A stretch of 64,000 nucleotides of DNA from Albimonas pacifica (GTDB taxonomy: Bacteria > Pseudomonadota > Alphaproteobacteria > Rhodobacterales > Rhodobacteraceae). The DNA lies in contig NZ_FOQH01000014.1 in assembly GCF_900113695.1 (NCBI RefSeq), positions 39,015-103,014 on the forward strand. Reading direction: 5' to 3'. Every line of letters starts with the position of its first letter. Within the stretch, counting starts at the first letter, position 1. The notes beneath the pieces were generated by a model. That model was not told the origin of the DNA, did not search any database, and saw only the letters and a program-made list of their open reading frames with translations. This document shows positions 36,806-43,858 of this stretch, piece after piece. Position numbers and translations under genes: made by a program.

Positions 36806-38161
36806 ATGGACACCGACCACCCCACCGCGCTGCGCGGGTTCGATTCCTACGAGGTCCGGCTCGGCGACGAGCTTCGGGGCCACCGTGCGACGCTGGGCAA
36901 ATCCTTGCTCGACGTGCAGCGCGAGCTCCGGATCAAGGCCTCGTATATCGATGCGATCGAGAACTGCGACGCGTCCGTGATCCCCAACAAGGGGTTCGTG
37001 CCCGGCTACGTGCGCGCCTACGCGCGCTATCTGGGGCTCGAGGCCGACCTGATCTACGCGCGCTTCTGCGCCGAGAGCGGATTCGTCGGCCAGACCACCC
37101 GCGCCAACACCCCCGGCGCCGCCCCCGCGGGCGGCTTCCGGCTGGGCGGCGGGCTTGGCGCCTCCGGCGCCGCCCCGCGGCGTCCGGCCGCCGACCCGGC
37201 GCTGTCGCGCTCCCATTTCGCCGCCCCCGTGGGCCGCGCCCGGCCGGTGGGTCTGGGCGTGTCGCTCTCGGACCTCGCCTCGGTGCTGGTGCTCGCCGGC
37301 CTGATCGGGGGCCTCGGCTACGGCGGCTGGGCGCTGGTCAAGGACATCCAGCGCGTCGACTTCGCCCCCTCGAACGAGACCCCGGTCACCGCCGAGGCGC
37401 CGCCCAACGTGGCGCTGCCCGGCTTCGACGCCCAGGCCGCCCCCGGCGGCTGGCCGGGCCTCGACGTCGCGCCGCGCCGCGACTGGGACCCCCGCAAGGA
37501 GGCCGCGCTGGCCGAGCTCTACGCCCCGCGCGAGATCGCGCCGCCGGTGGTGGAACTGCGCGACGGCCCGATCGCGGCGATCGACCCGTCCTCCTCGGGC
37601 CTCTACGCCGGCCCGCGCGTCGGCCCGCATGCGGGCGCCGCCCCGCTCGCCGTGGCCTCGGCCGAGACCGGTCCCCTCCAGGGCCCCGCGGCCCCCGCGA
37701 CGGGGGAGGCGGCGAACCTCTCCGTGTCGCTGCCCGTCGCCTCCGCCCTCGCCGGCCTGCCGGCGCAGCCTCCGGCCGAGGCGGGCGCGCTGGTCGCCTC
37801 GGCGGGCGATCCGACCCTGCCGCGCCCCGCGCCCGGCGCCCCCGCCGCCGCGCTCGACGCGGCCGAGGGGGTGTGGCTGGTGGTCACCGATCCCGCCTGG
37901 GTGCAGGTGAAGGCCCGCGACGGCTCGATCCTGGTGCAGCGGATCATGGAATCCGGCGAATCCTGGCAGGTCCCGCTCGACGAGCCGGGGGCCGAACTGC
38001 GCGCCGGCAACGCCGGCGGCGTCTGGGTGCAGGTCGACGGCGCCCTGCACGGGCCCCTCGGGCGGCCCGGCGAGGTGGTCAAGCGCATCTCCCTCGCCCC
38101 CGCCCGCGTCGCCCAGGACTGGCCGACCGCCGGCGCGCCGCAGGCGATCTCTCAGAACTGA
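36806..38161 (+). CDS. RodZ-like HTH membrane protein (DUF4115)
   Basis: A 451-residue bitopic protein. An N-terminal HTH_25-type domain (LGDELRGHRATLGKSLLDVQ and LRIKASYIDAIENCD, with NKGFVPGYVRAYARYLGL) is cytoplasmic. One membrane segment follows at about residues 153-177 (LASVLVLAGLIGGLGYGGW). A long Pro/Ala-rich linker leads to a C-terminal DUF4115 domain (WLVVTDPAWVQVKARDGS). RodZ links MreB to the envelope; in alphaproteobacteria this family is a looser homologue. The internal ATG is chosen because the conserved part starts there. Confidence 0.88.
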   Translation: MDTDHPTALRGFDSYEVRLGDELRGHRATLGKSLLDVQRELRIKASYIDAIENCDASVIPNKGFVPGYVRAYARYLGLEADLIYARFCAESGFVGQTTRANTPGAAPAGGFRLGGGLGASGAAPRRPAADPALSRSHFAAPVGRARPVGLGVSLSDLASVLVLAGLIGGLGYGGWALVKDIQRVDFAPSNETPVTAEAPPNVALPGFDAQAAPGGWPGLDVAPRRDWDPRKEAALAELYAPREIAPPVVELRDGPIAAIDPSSSGLYAGPRVGPHAGAAPLAVASAETGPLQGPAAPATGEAANLSVSLPVASALAGLPAQPPAEAGALVASAGDPTLPRPAPGAPAAALDAAEGVWLVVTDPAWVQVKARDGSILVQRIMESGESWQVPLDEPGAELRAGNAGGVWVQVDGALHGPLGRPGEVVKRISLAPARVAQDWPTAGAPQAISQN

Positions 38162-38487
38162 CCCGGCGCCCGCGCCAGCCCGCATCCAGGATGAACGCGG
38201 CATGACCGAGGACGTCGTGGCTCCCGCGGCCGGACGTCGGGCGAAAACCGCAATCCGTTCAGGCGGATGACCGGGATTCGGGCCGCCCCGCGCCGCGCCC
38301 GGCGCCGGATTTCCGCCCCGAAGCCGCCCCGCGCCGAGCCCGAAATCGTCCCGGCTCGTCCGATTTCCCGCCCGAAAGCCGCCCTCTCGCCGCGTCATCG
38401 TCCTTGGCAGACGCCGCCCCGCACGGGCGGCGACGTCGGAGGGAAGCCGGAGCCCCGGCCGCCCGTGCGAACAGAGAGGACACCGAG
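38162..38487. other. Intergenic region without a recognisable gene
   Basis: GC-rich leader of the small lipoprotein gene. One hairpin (CGCCGCCC-cgcac-GGGCGGCG, 38411-38431) lies about 57 bp before its start. No other signal is seen. Confidence 0.45.
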
Positions 38488-38655
38488 ATGACCCGTCATG
38501 CTCCCATCCTGCGCCGCGCCGCCCTGCCGCTGCTGGTCCTGGCCGGCCTCGCCGCCGCCGCCTGCGCGCCTGTTGCGCCCGCGGTGCCCGAGTCCACCGC
38601 CGAGCAGGGCATCTTCCTGACCCCGGCCTACCCGGACTACCAGAAGACCTACTGA
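38488..38655 (+). CDS. Very small lipoprotein
   Basis: A 55-residue protein that is mainly a lipoprotein signal. A basic start (MTRHAPILRRAALP), a hydrophobic run and lipobox AAAC (Cys26) leave a 30-residue mature tail ending in PAYPDYQKTY. AGAGAGGAC lies upstream. I do not recognise a family; it resembles small entericidin-like or envelope lipoproteins in size only. A strong hairpin follows it. Confidence 0.7.
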   Translation: MTRHAPILRRAALPLLVLAGLAAAACAPVAPAVPESTAEQGIFLTPAYPDYQKTY

Positions 38656-38684
38656 GCGCGTCCCGGCCCCGCCGGAGCCGGTCC

Positions 38685-38720
38685 GACGCCCCGGCCGCGC
38701 CCCCGCGCGGCCGGGGCGTC
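38685..38720 (+). terminator. Strong stem-loop after the small lipoprotein gene
   Basis: A perfect 15-bp stem (left arm GACGCCCCGGCCGCG) with a 6-nt loop lies 29 bp after the stop. It lacks a T-tail but is very stable. Confidence 0.65.
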
Positions 38721-38855
38721 CGCCTGTCCGGCCGGCGCGCGGCGCCGACGTAGAGTCATCCGCCGTTCAGCCTTGCGGCGAGGACCCCGTTGCCGCCAAG
38801 TGGCGACGGACCCGCCCGCGGATCCCGACCCGACGCTGATCAACGGACTGTTTTC

Positions 38856-39371
38856 ATGACTCGATTTCCGGGCCTCGCCCACGCCCGCTCCCGTCGCCTC
38901 GCCGCGCTGGCGGCCCTCGCCCTGCTCGTCCCCGCCCTCTCCGCCTGCGCCGGGCGCGGCGCCGAGCCGGTGGCCGGCGAGAGCGTGACCAACGCCTACC
39001 GCATGGGCGGCATCCGCTTCGACAACGAGCGCGGCGACGAGAGCATCTTCTTCGCCGTCGCCCGGCTGCGCGAGGAGAACGGCATGACCGCGGTCTGCGG
39101 CGCCTACGGCATCAGCGGCGCGCGCGACTTCGCGATCTTCGGCATCGACCGCCTGCCGGCGGTGCTCGACCGCGTGCGGGTGCAGTTCGACGGCGAGACC
39201 TTCATGTGGGACGCCGCGCGCTTCAACGGTCCCCACCCGGTGGGCGAGATCAAGGAGATCATCGGCGTCTCCGCCAACTGCCTGCGGCTCGACCGGCCGT
39301 GGCAGGCGGAGTACGCCGACCGCGACAAGCTGGTGGTCGACATGCCCAACCGCATGTATTTCCTGGACTGA
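38856..39371 (+). CDS. Hypothetical lipoprotein
   Basis: A 171-residue protein with a lipoprotein signal ending in LSAC (Cys31). The mature region (NAYRMGGIRFDNERGDESIFFAVARL, VCGAYGISG) is not assigned to a family I know. It is the second small lipoprotein in this stretch. A ribosome-binding site is not clear, but the signal peptide supports this ATG. Confidence 0.7.
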   Translation: MTRFPGLAHARSRRLAALAALALLVPALSACAGRGAEPVAGESVTNAYRMGGIRFDNERGDESIFFAVARLREENGMTAVCGAYGISGARDFAIFGIDRLPAVLDRVRVQFDGETFMWDAARFNGPHPVGEIKEIIGVSANCLRLDRPWQAEYADRDKLVVDMPNRMYFLD

Positions 39372-39378
39372 GCGCCCC

Positions 39379-40338
39379 TCAGACCACCGGCTCCGGCAGC
39401 TCGCGCCCCGCGAAGAAGGCGTCGAGGTTGGCCACGCACTTCATCCCCATCGCCTCCCGCGTCGCGCGGGTGGCGGAGCCGAGATGCGGCAGCAGCACCA
39501 CGTTCTCGAGCGCGCGCAGCGCCTGCGGCACCTTCGGCTCCTCGACGAAGACGTCGAGGCCGGCGCCGGCGATGCGGCCAGCCTGCAGGGCGGCGATCAG
39601 CGCCGGCTCGTCGACCACGTCGCCGCGGGCGGTGTTGACCAGGTAGGCCTCGGGCTTCATCCGCGCGATCAGCTCGGCCGAGATCAGGTTGCGGTTCTCG
39701 GCCGAGGCGGGGGCGTGGACCGAGATCACGTCCGCCTCCGCCATCAGCTCATGCAGCTCGCGCCGCTCCGCCGGCATCCCGGGATCGACCTCGGAGCGGT
39801 TGGCGTAGAGGATCTTCATCCCGAAGCCGTGGTGCGCGCGCGCCGCCGTCGCCCGCCCGATGCGGCCCATGCCCACGATGCCCAGCGTGGCGCCGGTGGG
39901 GTCGCGGCCCAGAAGCTGGGTCGGCGTCCAGCCGTGCCACTCGCCCGCACGCACCATCCGCTCGCCCTCGCCGCAGCGGCGCATGGCCATCAGGATCAGC
40001 GACATCGCGATGTCGGCGGTGGCGTCGGTCAGCACGCCCGGCGTCGAGCTGACCCGCAGCCCCGCGGCGCGGGCCGCGTCGAGGTCGATGTGGTTGGTCC
40101 CCACCGAGAAGGTCGCCACCATCTTCGCCCGCGGCGCGGACCCGATCGCGGCCGCGTCGATGCGGTCGCCCACGGTGCACAGCACCGCGTCGGCCTCGGC
40201 GAAGGCCCGGGCCAGCGCGGCGCGGTCCATCTGCGCGTCGTCGGCGTTCAGCGCCGCGTCGAAGCGCGACGACAGCTCCGCCTCCACCGCCTCTGGCAGG
40301 CGGCGGGTGACGACGACGCGGGGTTTCTCAGGGGACAT
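39379..40338 (-). CDS. D-2-hydroxyacid dehydrogenase (glyoxylate/hydroxypyruvate reductase-like)
   Basis: A 319-residue NAD(P)-dependent enzyme. The dinucleotide motif is GIVGMGRIGRATA, and the catalytic Arg, Glu and His lie in NTARGDVVDEPAL, AGAGLDVFVEEP and LLPHLGSAT. It probably reduces glyoxylate or hydroxypyruvate. This would connect to malate synthase G through glyoxylate, though the genes are far apart. It is followed downstream only by a convergent lipoprotein gene. Confidence 0.88.
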   Translation of the reverse strand: MSPEKPRVVVTRRLPEAVEAELSSRFDAALNADDAQMDRAALARAFAEADAVLCTVGDRIDAAAIGSAPRAKMVATFSVGTNHIDLDAARAAGLRVSSTPGVLTDATADIAMSLILMAMRRCGEGERMVRAGEWHGWTPTQLLGRDPTGATLGIVGMGRIGRATAARAHHGFGMKILYANRSEVDPGMPAERRELHELMAEADVISVHAPASAENRNLISAELIARMKPEAYLVNTARGDVVDEPALIAALQAGRIAGAGLDVFVEEPKVPQALRALENVVLLPHLGSATRATREAMGMKCVANLDAFFAGRELPEPVV

Positions 40339-40419
40339 GCGGCGCTCCGGGTCCGGGAAGGGTCGGGGAGCCGCAGGCTAGGCGGGCAGGGGCCGCAGGG
40401 AAAGGGGCGCGCGAACGCG

Positions 40420-40445
40420 AAGGCCCGGCCGAGGGGCCGGGCCTT
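40420..40445 (-). terminator. Terminator of the yqeY gene
   Basis: An 11-bp perfect stem AAGGCCCGGCC-gagg-GGCCGGGCCTT lies 28 bp after the stop (minus strand). The tail reads TCGCGTTCGCG, weakly T-rich. Confidence 0.7.
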
Positions 40446-40472
40446 GGGGATTTCGGCGGGACGCGAGGGGCG

Positions 40473-40928
40473 TCAGGCGAGCGCGCTGCGCACCTCGGCC
40501 CCGCATTTGCACACGTCCATGCGGCCCGAGTAGCGGCGCTTGAGCTTGGTCATCACCGCGCCCATGTCGCGCAGCGAGCTGGCGCGGGTCTCGGCGATTG
40601 CGGCGGCGATGGCCGCGCGCATCTCGTCGTCCGACAGCGGGCGGGGCAGGAACTCGCGGATCACCTCCGCCTCCCGGCACTCTTCCTCGGCGAGGTCGAG
40701 CCGGCCGGATTCCTCGTAGCGCCGCACGCTGTCCTCGCGCTGGCGGAGCATCTTGACCAGAATCTCCTGGACCTCCGCGTCGTCCAGCGCGCCGCCCGCC
40801 TCCTCGTCGGCGGCGCGGGCCGCCTCGCGGTCCTGGATGGCCGCGCAGATCAGGCGAAGCGTGCTGAGGCGCGTCGCGTCCTCGGCTTCGGTCGCGTCGC
40901 GAAGGGCCGCGATGATGCGGTCACGCAT
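40473..40928 (-). CDS. GatB/YqeY domain protein
   Basis: A 151-residue YqeY-type protein, nearly the whole length being the family domain: MRDRIIAALRDATEAEDATRLSTLRL, EEECREAEVIREFLPRPLSDDE and DMGAVMTKLKRRYSGRMD. It is related to the tail domain of the GatB amidotransferase subunit and may act on tRNA-linked amidation; the role is unproven. It is divergent from carA. Confidence 0.9.
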   Translation of the reverse strand: MRDRIIAALRDATEAEDATRLSTLRLICAAIQDREAARAADEEAGGALDDAEVQEILVKMLRQREDSVRRYEESGRLDLAEEECREAEVIREFLPRPLSDDEMRAAIAAAIAETRASSLRDMGAVMTKLKRRYSGRMDVCKCGAEVRSALA

Positions 40929-41461
40929 GTAGGGCTCCCGTAGCGGGGATGAACTGGGCGCTCAACTTACCCCAAGCCGGCCGAGTCGCCAATGCGGCGA
41001 AAATTTGGCAAGCCTTTGATTTCATTCCGATCCTGCAATGCAGCATCCGAGTCGCACTCCGCACACGCCCGTGGACCGATTCCACGGGCCGTCGTCGTCG
41101 CCTGCTGCGCCCTCGGCCGCGTCTTCGGCCGGTCCCGGGGGCGGGTCGTCTTCTGCCGCCCGGGGCTGCTCGTCCGGGCTTTCGGCGGCGGGAACGCGCC
41201 GCCGCAGGGAGGGAGTGTAGCGCACCCGCGCGGCTTCGCCAGCGTCGGCGCGCGTCTCCCGGGCTCGCGGGGGCGCAGGCGCCCCCCGCATCGCCTGCCG
41301 CGGGGTCGTCTCTCGTCCGCGCCGGGGGCGGAGGAGGGCGCTTCGCCCTCGCCGCGCCTTGACGCGCCGCAGCGCCGGACATAGCTTCCGCGCGCTTCGG
41401 AATCCCCCGCAACCCGATCCCGCGGTCCGCCTCACCGGGCGGGCCCTGCAAGGAGGCCGCC
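40929..41461. other. Divergent intergenic region, yqeY/carA
   Basis: About 530 bp with an AT-richer patch near 40999-41035 (AAAATTTGGCAAGCCTTTGA) that may carry a promoter. I see no gene, attenuator peptide or clear operator. The carA ribosome-binding site is AAGGAGG just before its ATG. Confidence 0.5.
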
Positions 41462-42646
41462 ATGTCGCCCGCGACCCCGACCGCCGCACGCCGCGACGCC
41501 GCCGATCTGCCCGTTCCGCCGGGCGCCACGGCCTGCATCGCGCTCTCGGACGGAACGGTCCTGTTCGGGCGAGGCTTCGGCGCGCAGGGCGAATCGGTCG
41601 GCGAGCTGTGCTTCAACACGGCGATGACCGGGTATCAGGAAATCATGACCGATCCCTCCTACGCGGGGCAGGTCGTGACCTTCACCTTCCCCCATATAGG
41701 AAACGTCGGCGCGAATTCCGAGGACGACGAGACCGACCAGCCGGTGGCGCTGGGCATGATCGCCCGCTGGGACCCGACCGCCCCCTCGTCCTGGCGCTCG
41801 GCCGAGCCGCTGTCGACCTGGCTCGCCAAGCGCGGCCGGATCGGGGTGGGCGGCGTCGACACCCGCCGCCTGACCCGCGCGATCCGCCTCAACGGCGCGC
41901 CGCATGTGGCCATCGCCCACAGCGCCACGGGCGACTTCGACCCCGCCGCCCTGGTCGAGAAGGCCCGCGCCTTCGCCGGGCTCGAGGGCGCCGACCTCGC
42001 CAAGGACGTCTCCTGCGCCCAGTCCTACCGCTGGGACGAGACCCGCTGGGCCTGGCCGGGCGGGTTCCCGAAACGCGAGGGCGTGGGCCGTCGCGTGGTC
42101 GCCGTCGACTACGGCGCCAAGCGCAACATCCTGCGCTGCCTCGCCTCCGCCGGCTGCGACGTGACCGTGCTGCCCGCCACCGCCACCGCCGAGGAGGTGC
42201 TCGCCCACGATCCCGAGGGCGTGTTCCTCTCCAACGGCCCGGGCGATCCGGCGGCGACCGCGGTCTACGCCGCGCCGATGATCCAGGGCGTGCTCGACAA
42301 GGGGCTGCCGCTGTTCGGCATCTGCCTCGGCCACCAGATGCTGGCGCTGGCGCTGGGCGGCAAGACCGTGAAGATGTCCCACGGCCACCACGGCGCGAAC
42401 CACCCGGTGAAGGATCTCGAGACCGGCAAGGTCGAGATCACCTCGATGAACCACGGCTTCGCCGTCGACGCCCAGAGCCTGCCCGCCGGCGTGGTCGAGA
42501 CGCACGTCTCGCTCTTCGACGGCTCCAACTGCGGGATCAAGGTCGCGGGCAAGCCGGTGTTCTCGGTCCAGTATCACCCCGAGGCGAGCCCGGGGCCGAT
42601 GGACAGCCACTACCTCTTCGACCGCTTCGTCGCCTCGATGGGCTGA
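41462..42646 (+). CDS. carA: Carbamoyl-phosphate synthase small subunit
   Basis: A 394-residue glutamine amidotransferase subunit. The nucleophile motif is FGICLGHQML, and the C-terminal catalytic His-Glu are in QYHPEASPGP. The N-terminal CPSase domain (GELCFNTAMTGYQEIMTDPSY) is intact. It hydrolyses glutamine and passes ammonia to CarB, for arginine and pyrimidine synthesis. carB is not in the window. A strong terminator follows. Confidence 0.96.
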   Translation: MSPATPTAARRDAADLPVPPGATACIALSDGTVLFGRGFGAQGESVGELCFNTAMTGYQEIMTDPSYAGQVVTFTFPHIGNVGANSEDDETDQPVALGMIARWDPTAPSSWRSAEPLSTWLAKRGRIGVGGVDTRRLTRAIRLNGAPHVAIAHSATGDFDPAALVEKARAFAGLEGADLAKDVSCAQSYRWDETRWAWPGGFPKREGVGRRVVAVDYGAKRNILRCLASAGCDVTVLPATATAEEVLAHDPEGVFLSNGPGDPAATAVYAAPMIQGVLDKGLPLFGICLGHQMLALALGGKTVKMSHGHHGANHPVKDLETGKVEITSMNHGFAVDAQSLPAGVVETHVSLFDGSNCGIKVAGKPVFSVQYHPEASPGPMDSHYLFDRFVASMG

Positions 42647-42685
42647 GGCCCCCCGGGGATCGAGATCTGCGGACCGCAGACGCAG

Positions 42686-42719
42686 GGCCGCCCCCCGACG
42701 GGGGCGGCCTTCGCGTTTT
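42686..42719 (+). terminator. Terminator of carA
   Basis: A 10-bp perfect stem GGCCGCCCCC-cgac-GGGGGCGGCC is followed by TTCGCGTTTT. Confidence 0.85.
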
Positions 42720-42736
42720 CGGTTGCAGGCGAGCCC

Positions 42737-42756
42737 GAGTTGACAGCTGTCAACTC
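42737..42756. repeat. Perfect 20-bp palindrome
   Basis: GAGTTGACAGCTGTCAACTC is perfectly self-complementary. It lies between the carA terminator and the stop of the converging SDR gene, a place without a promoter demand. Its core TTGAC-AGCT-GTCAA resembles CRP/FNR-family boxes. Confidence 0.85.
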
Positions 42757-42766
42757 CGGGGCGAGC

Positions 42767-43585
42767 TCACAGCGCCGGCAGGTCCAGCGGGTCGAGGATC
42801 GAGCGGCCGCCGTCCACGTCCACGATCTGCCCGGTGACGAATCCCGCGGCGGGGGAGGCGAGGAACAGCGCCGCCTCCGCCGCCTCGGCCGCGTCGCCGA
42901 TCCGGCCGAGCGGCGTGGCGCGCACGATGGCGGCGCGGGATTCGGGTCTTTCGCGCAGCGACTCGCGCATCGCCGCCGTCATCAACGAGCCCATGGCGAC
43001 CGCGTTCACCCGGATGCCCTCGGGCGCGAGCGCCACGGCCATGGAGCGGGTCATCTGCTCGATCGCCGCGCAGGCGACCGAGTAGGCGATGGTCTTGGGG
43101 GCCGCGCGCCGCGCCGCCACCGAGCTGAGGTTGACGATGGCCCCGGTCGAGGCGCCGGCCGCCGGCGCCTCGGTCGCCTCCTCGCGCTGGGCGATCATCC
43201 GCCGCGCCGCCGCCTGGCAGAGCTGGAACGAGACGCGCACGTTCAGATCGAAGCTCTTGCCGATCTCGGCGGCGTCCATCTCCAGCAGGTCGCCCGGCTC
43301 GATCACCCGCATGGCGTTGGCCAGCACGTCGACCCGGTCGTAGGCGTCGAGCGCCGAGGCCATCAGGTTCTGCACGCCCAGCGCGGCCGAGAGATCGGCG
43401 GCGAAGGCCTGCGCCTCGCCGCCCTCCTCCCGGATCCGCTCCACCGTCTGGGCCAGCGAGGCCTCGTCCCGGTCGCAGGCCATGACCCGCGCCCCGGCGG
43501 CGGCGAACTTCAGGGCGATGGCCCGGCCGACGCCGCGTCCCGCCCCGGTCACCACCGCGGTCTTCCCCTCCAGCGCCTGCGGCAT
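42767..43585 (-). CDS. SDR-family protein with degenerate active site
   Basis: A 272-residue protein with an SDR fold. The cofactor motif TGAGRGVG (residues 13-20) and the Ser at 154-155 (NLSSVAA) are kept, and Tyr168 is present. The lysine of YxxxK is replaced: the motif reads YSVAC, with Cys172. The NAG motif is also altered (ANAM). The C terminus FVTGQIVDVDGG is normal. Such loss suggests a non-classical or absent catalytic activity while the cofactor pocket is kept. It is monocistronic and ends by a perfect palindrome. Confidence 0.88.
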   Translation of the reverse strand: MPQALEGKTAVVTGAGRGVGRAIALKFAAAGARVMACDRDEASLAQTVERIREEGGEAQAFAADLSAALGVQNLMASALDAYDRVDVLANAMRVIEPGDLLEMDAAEIGKSFDLNVRVSFQLCQAAARRMIAQREEATEAPAAGASTGAIVNLSSVAARRAAPKTIAYSVACAAIEQMTRSMAVALAPEGIRVNAVAMGSLMTAAMRESLRERPESRAAIVRATPLGRIGDAAEAAEAALFLASPAAGFVTGQIVDVDGGRSILDPLDLPAL

Positions 43586-43737
43586 GAAGCTCCCTCATCG
43601 CAGCCAGGTTCGGAGCGCACCCTAGCCGCGCGCGGGCCGGAACGGAACGCCCCAAACGGCGAGGCGCCGCCGCGACGCGCGAGGTCGCGGCGGCGCCCGG
43701 AGGGGGCGACGAAGGCGCCGCCCCGGGAGAGCCGGGG

Positions 43738-43845
43738 CGGCGGGGCGCCGCCTGGAGAATGCCGGGGGCGGCGGGGCGCCGCCTGGAGAATGCCGGGGGC
43801 GGCGGGGCGCCGCCTGGAGAATGCCGGGGGCGGCGGGGCGCCGCC
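43738..43845. repeat. 31-bp GC-rich tandem repeat, about 3.5 copies
   Basis: Three perfect copies (43738-43768, 43769-43799, 43800-43830) and a 15-bp fourth. Each unit contains GGCGGGGCGCCGCC, CTGGAGAATG and CCGGG. The last partial copy forms the hairpin GGGGGCGGCG-ggg-CGCCGCCCCC right after the stop of the RTX gene, so the array could have grown from its terminator. Confidence 0.92.
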
Positions 43846-43858
43846 CCCCGGGGAAGCC

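Noticed and set aside
38162..38487. Small frames upstream of the 55-residue lipoprotein
   Set aside because: The longer in-frame start adds an Arg-rich segment before a perfect lipoprotein signal, so the later ATG is preferred; other frames lack support.
43738..43845. Tandem repeat considered as a CRISPR array
   Set aside because: Units are contiguous with no spacers and no cas genes are present.
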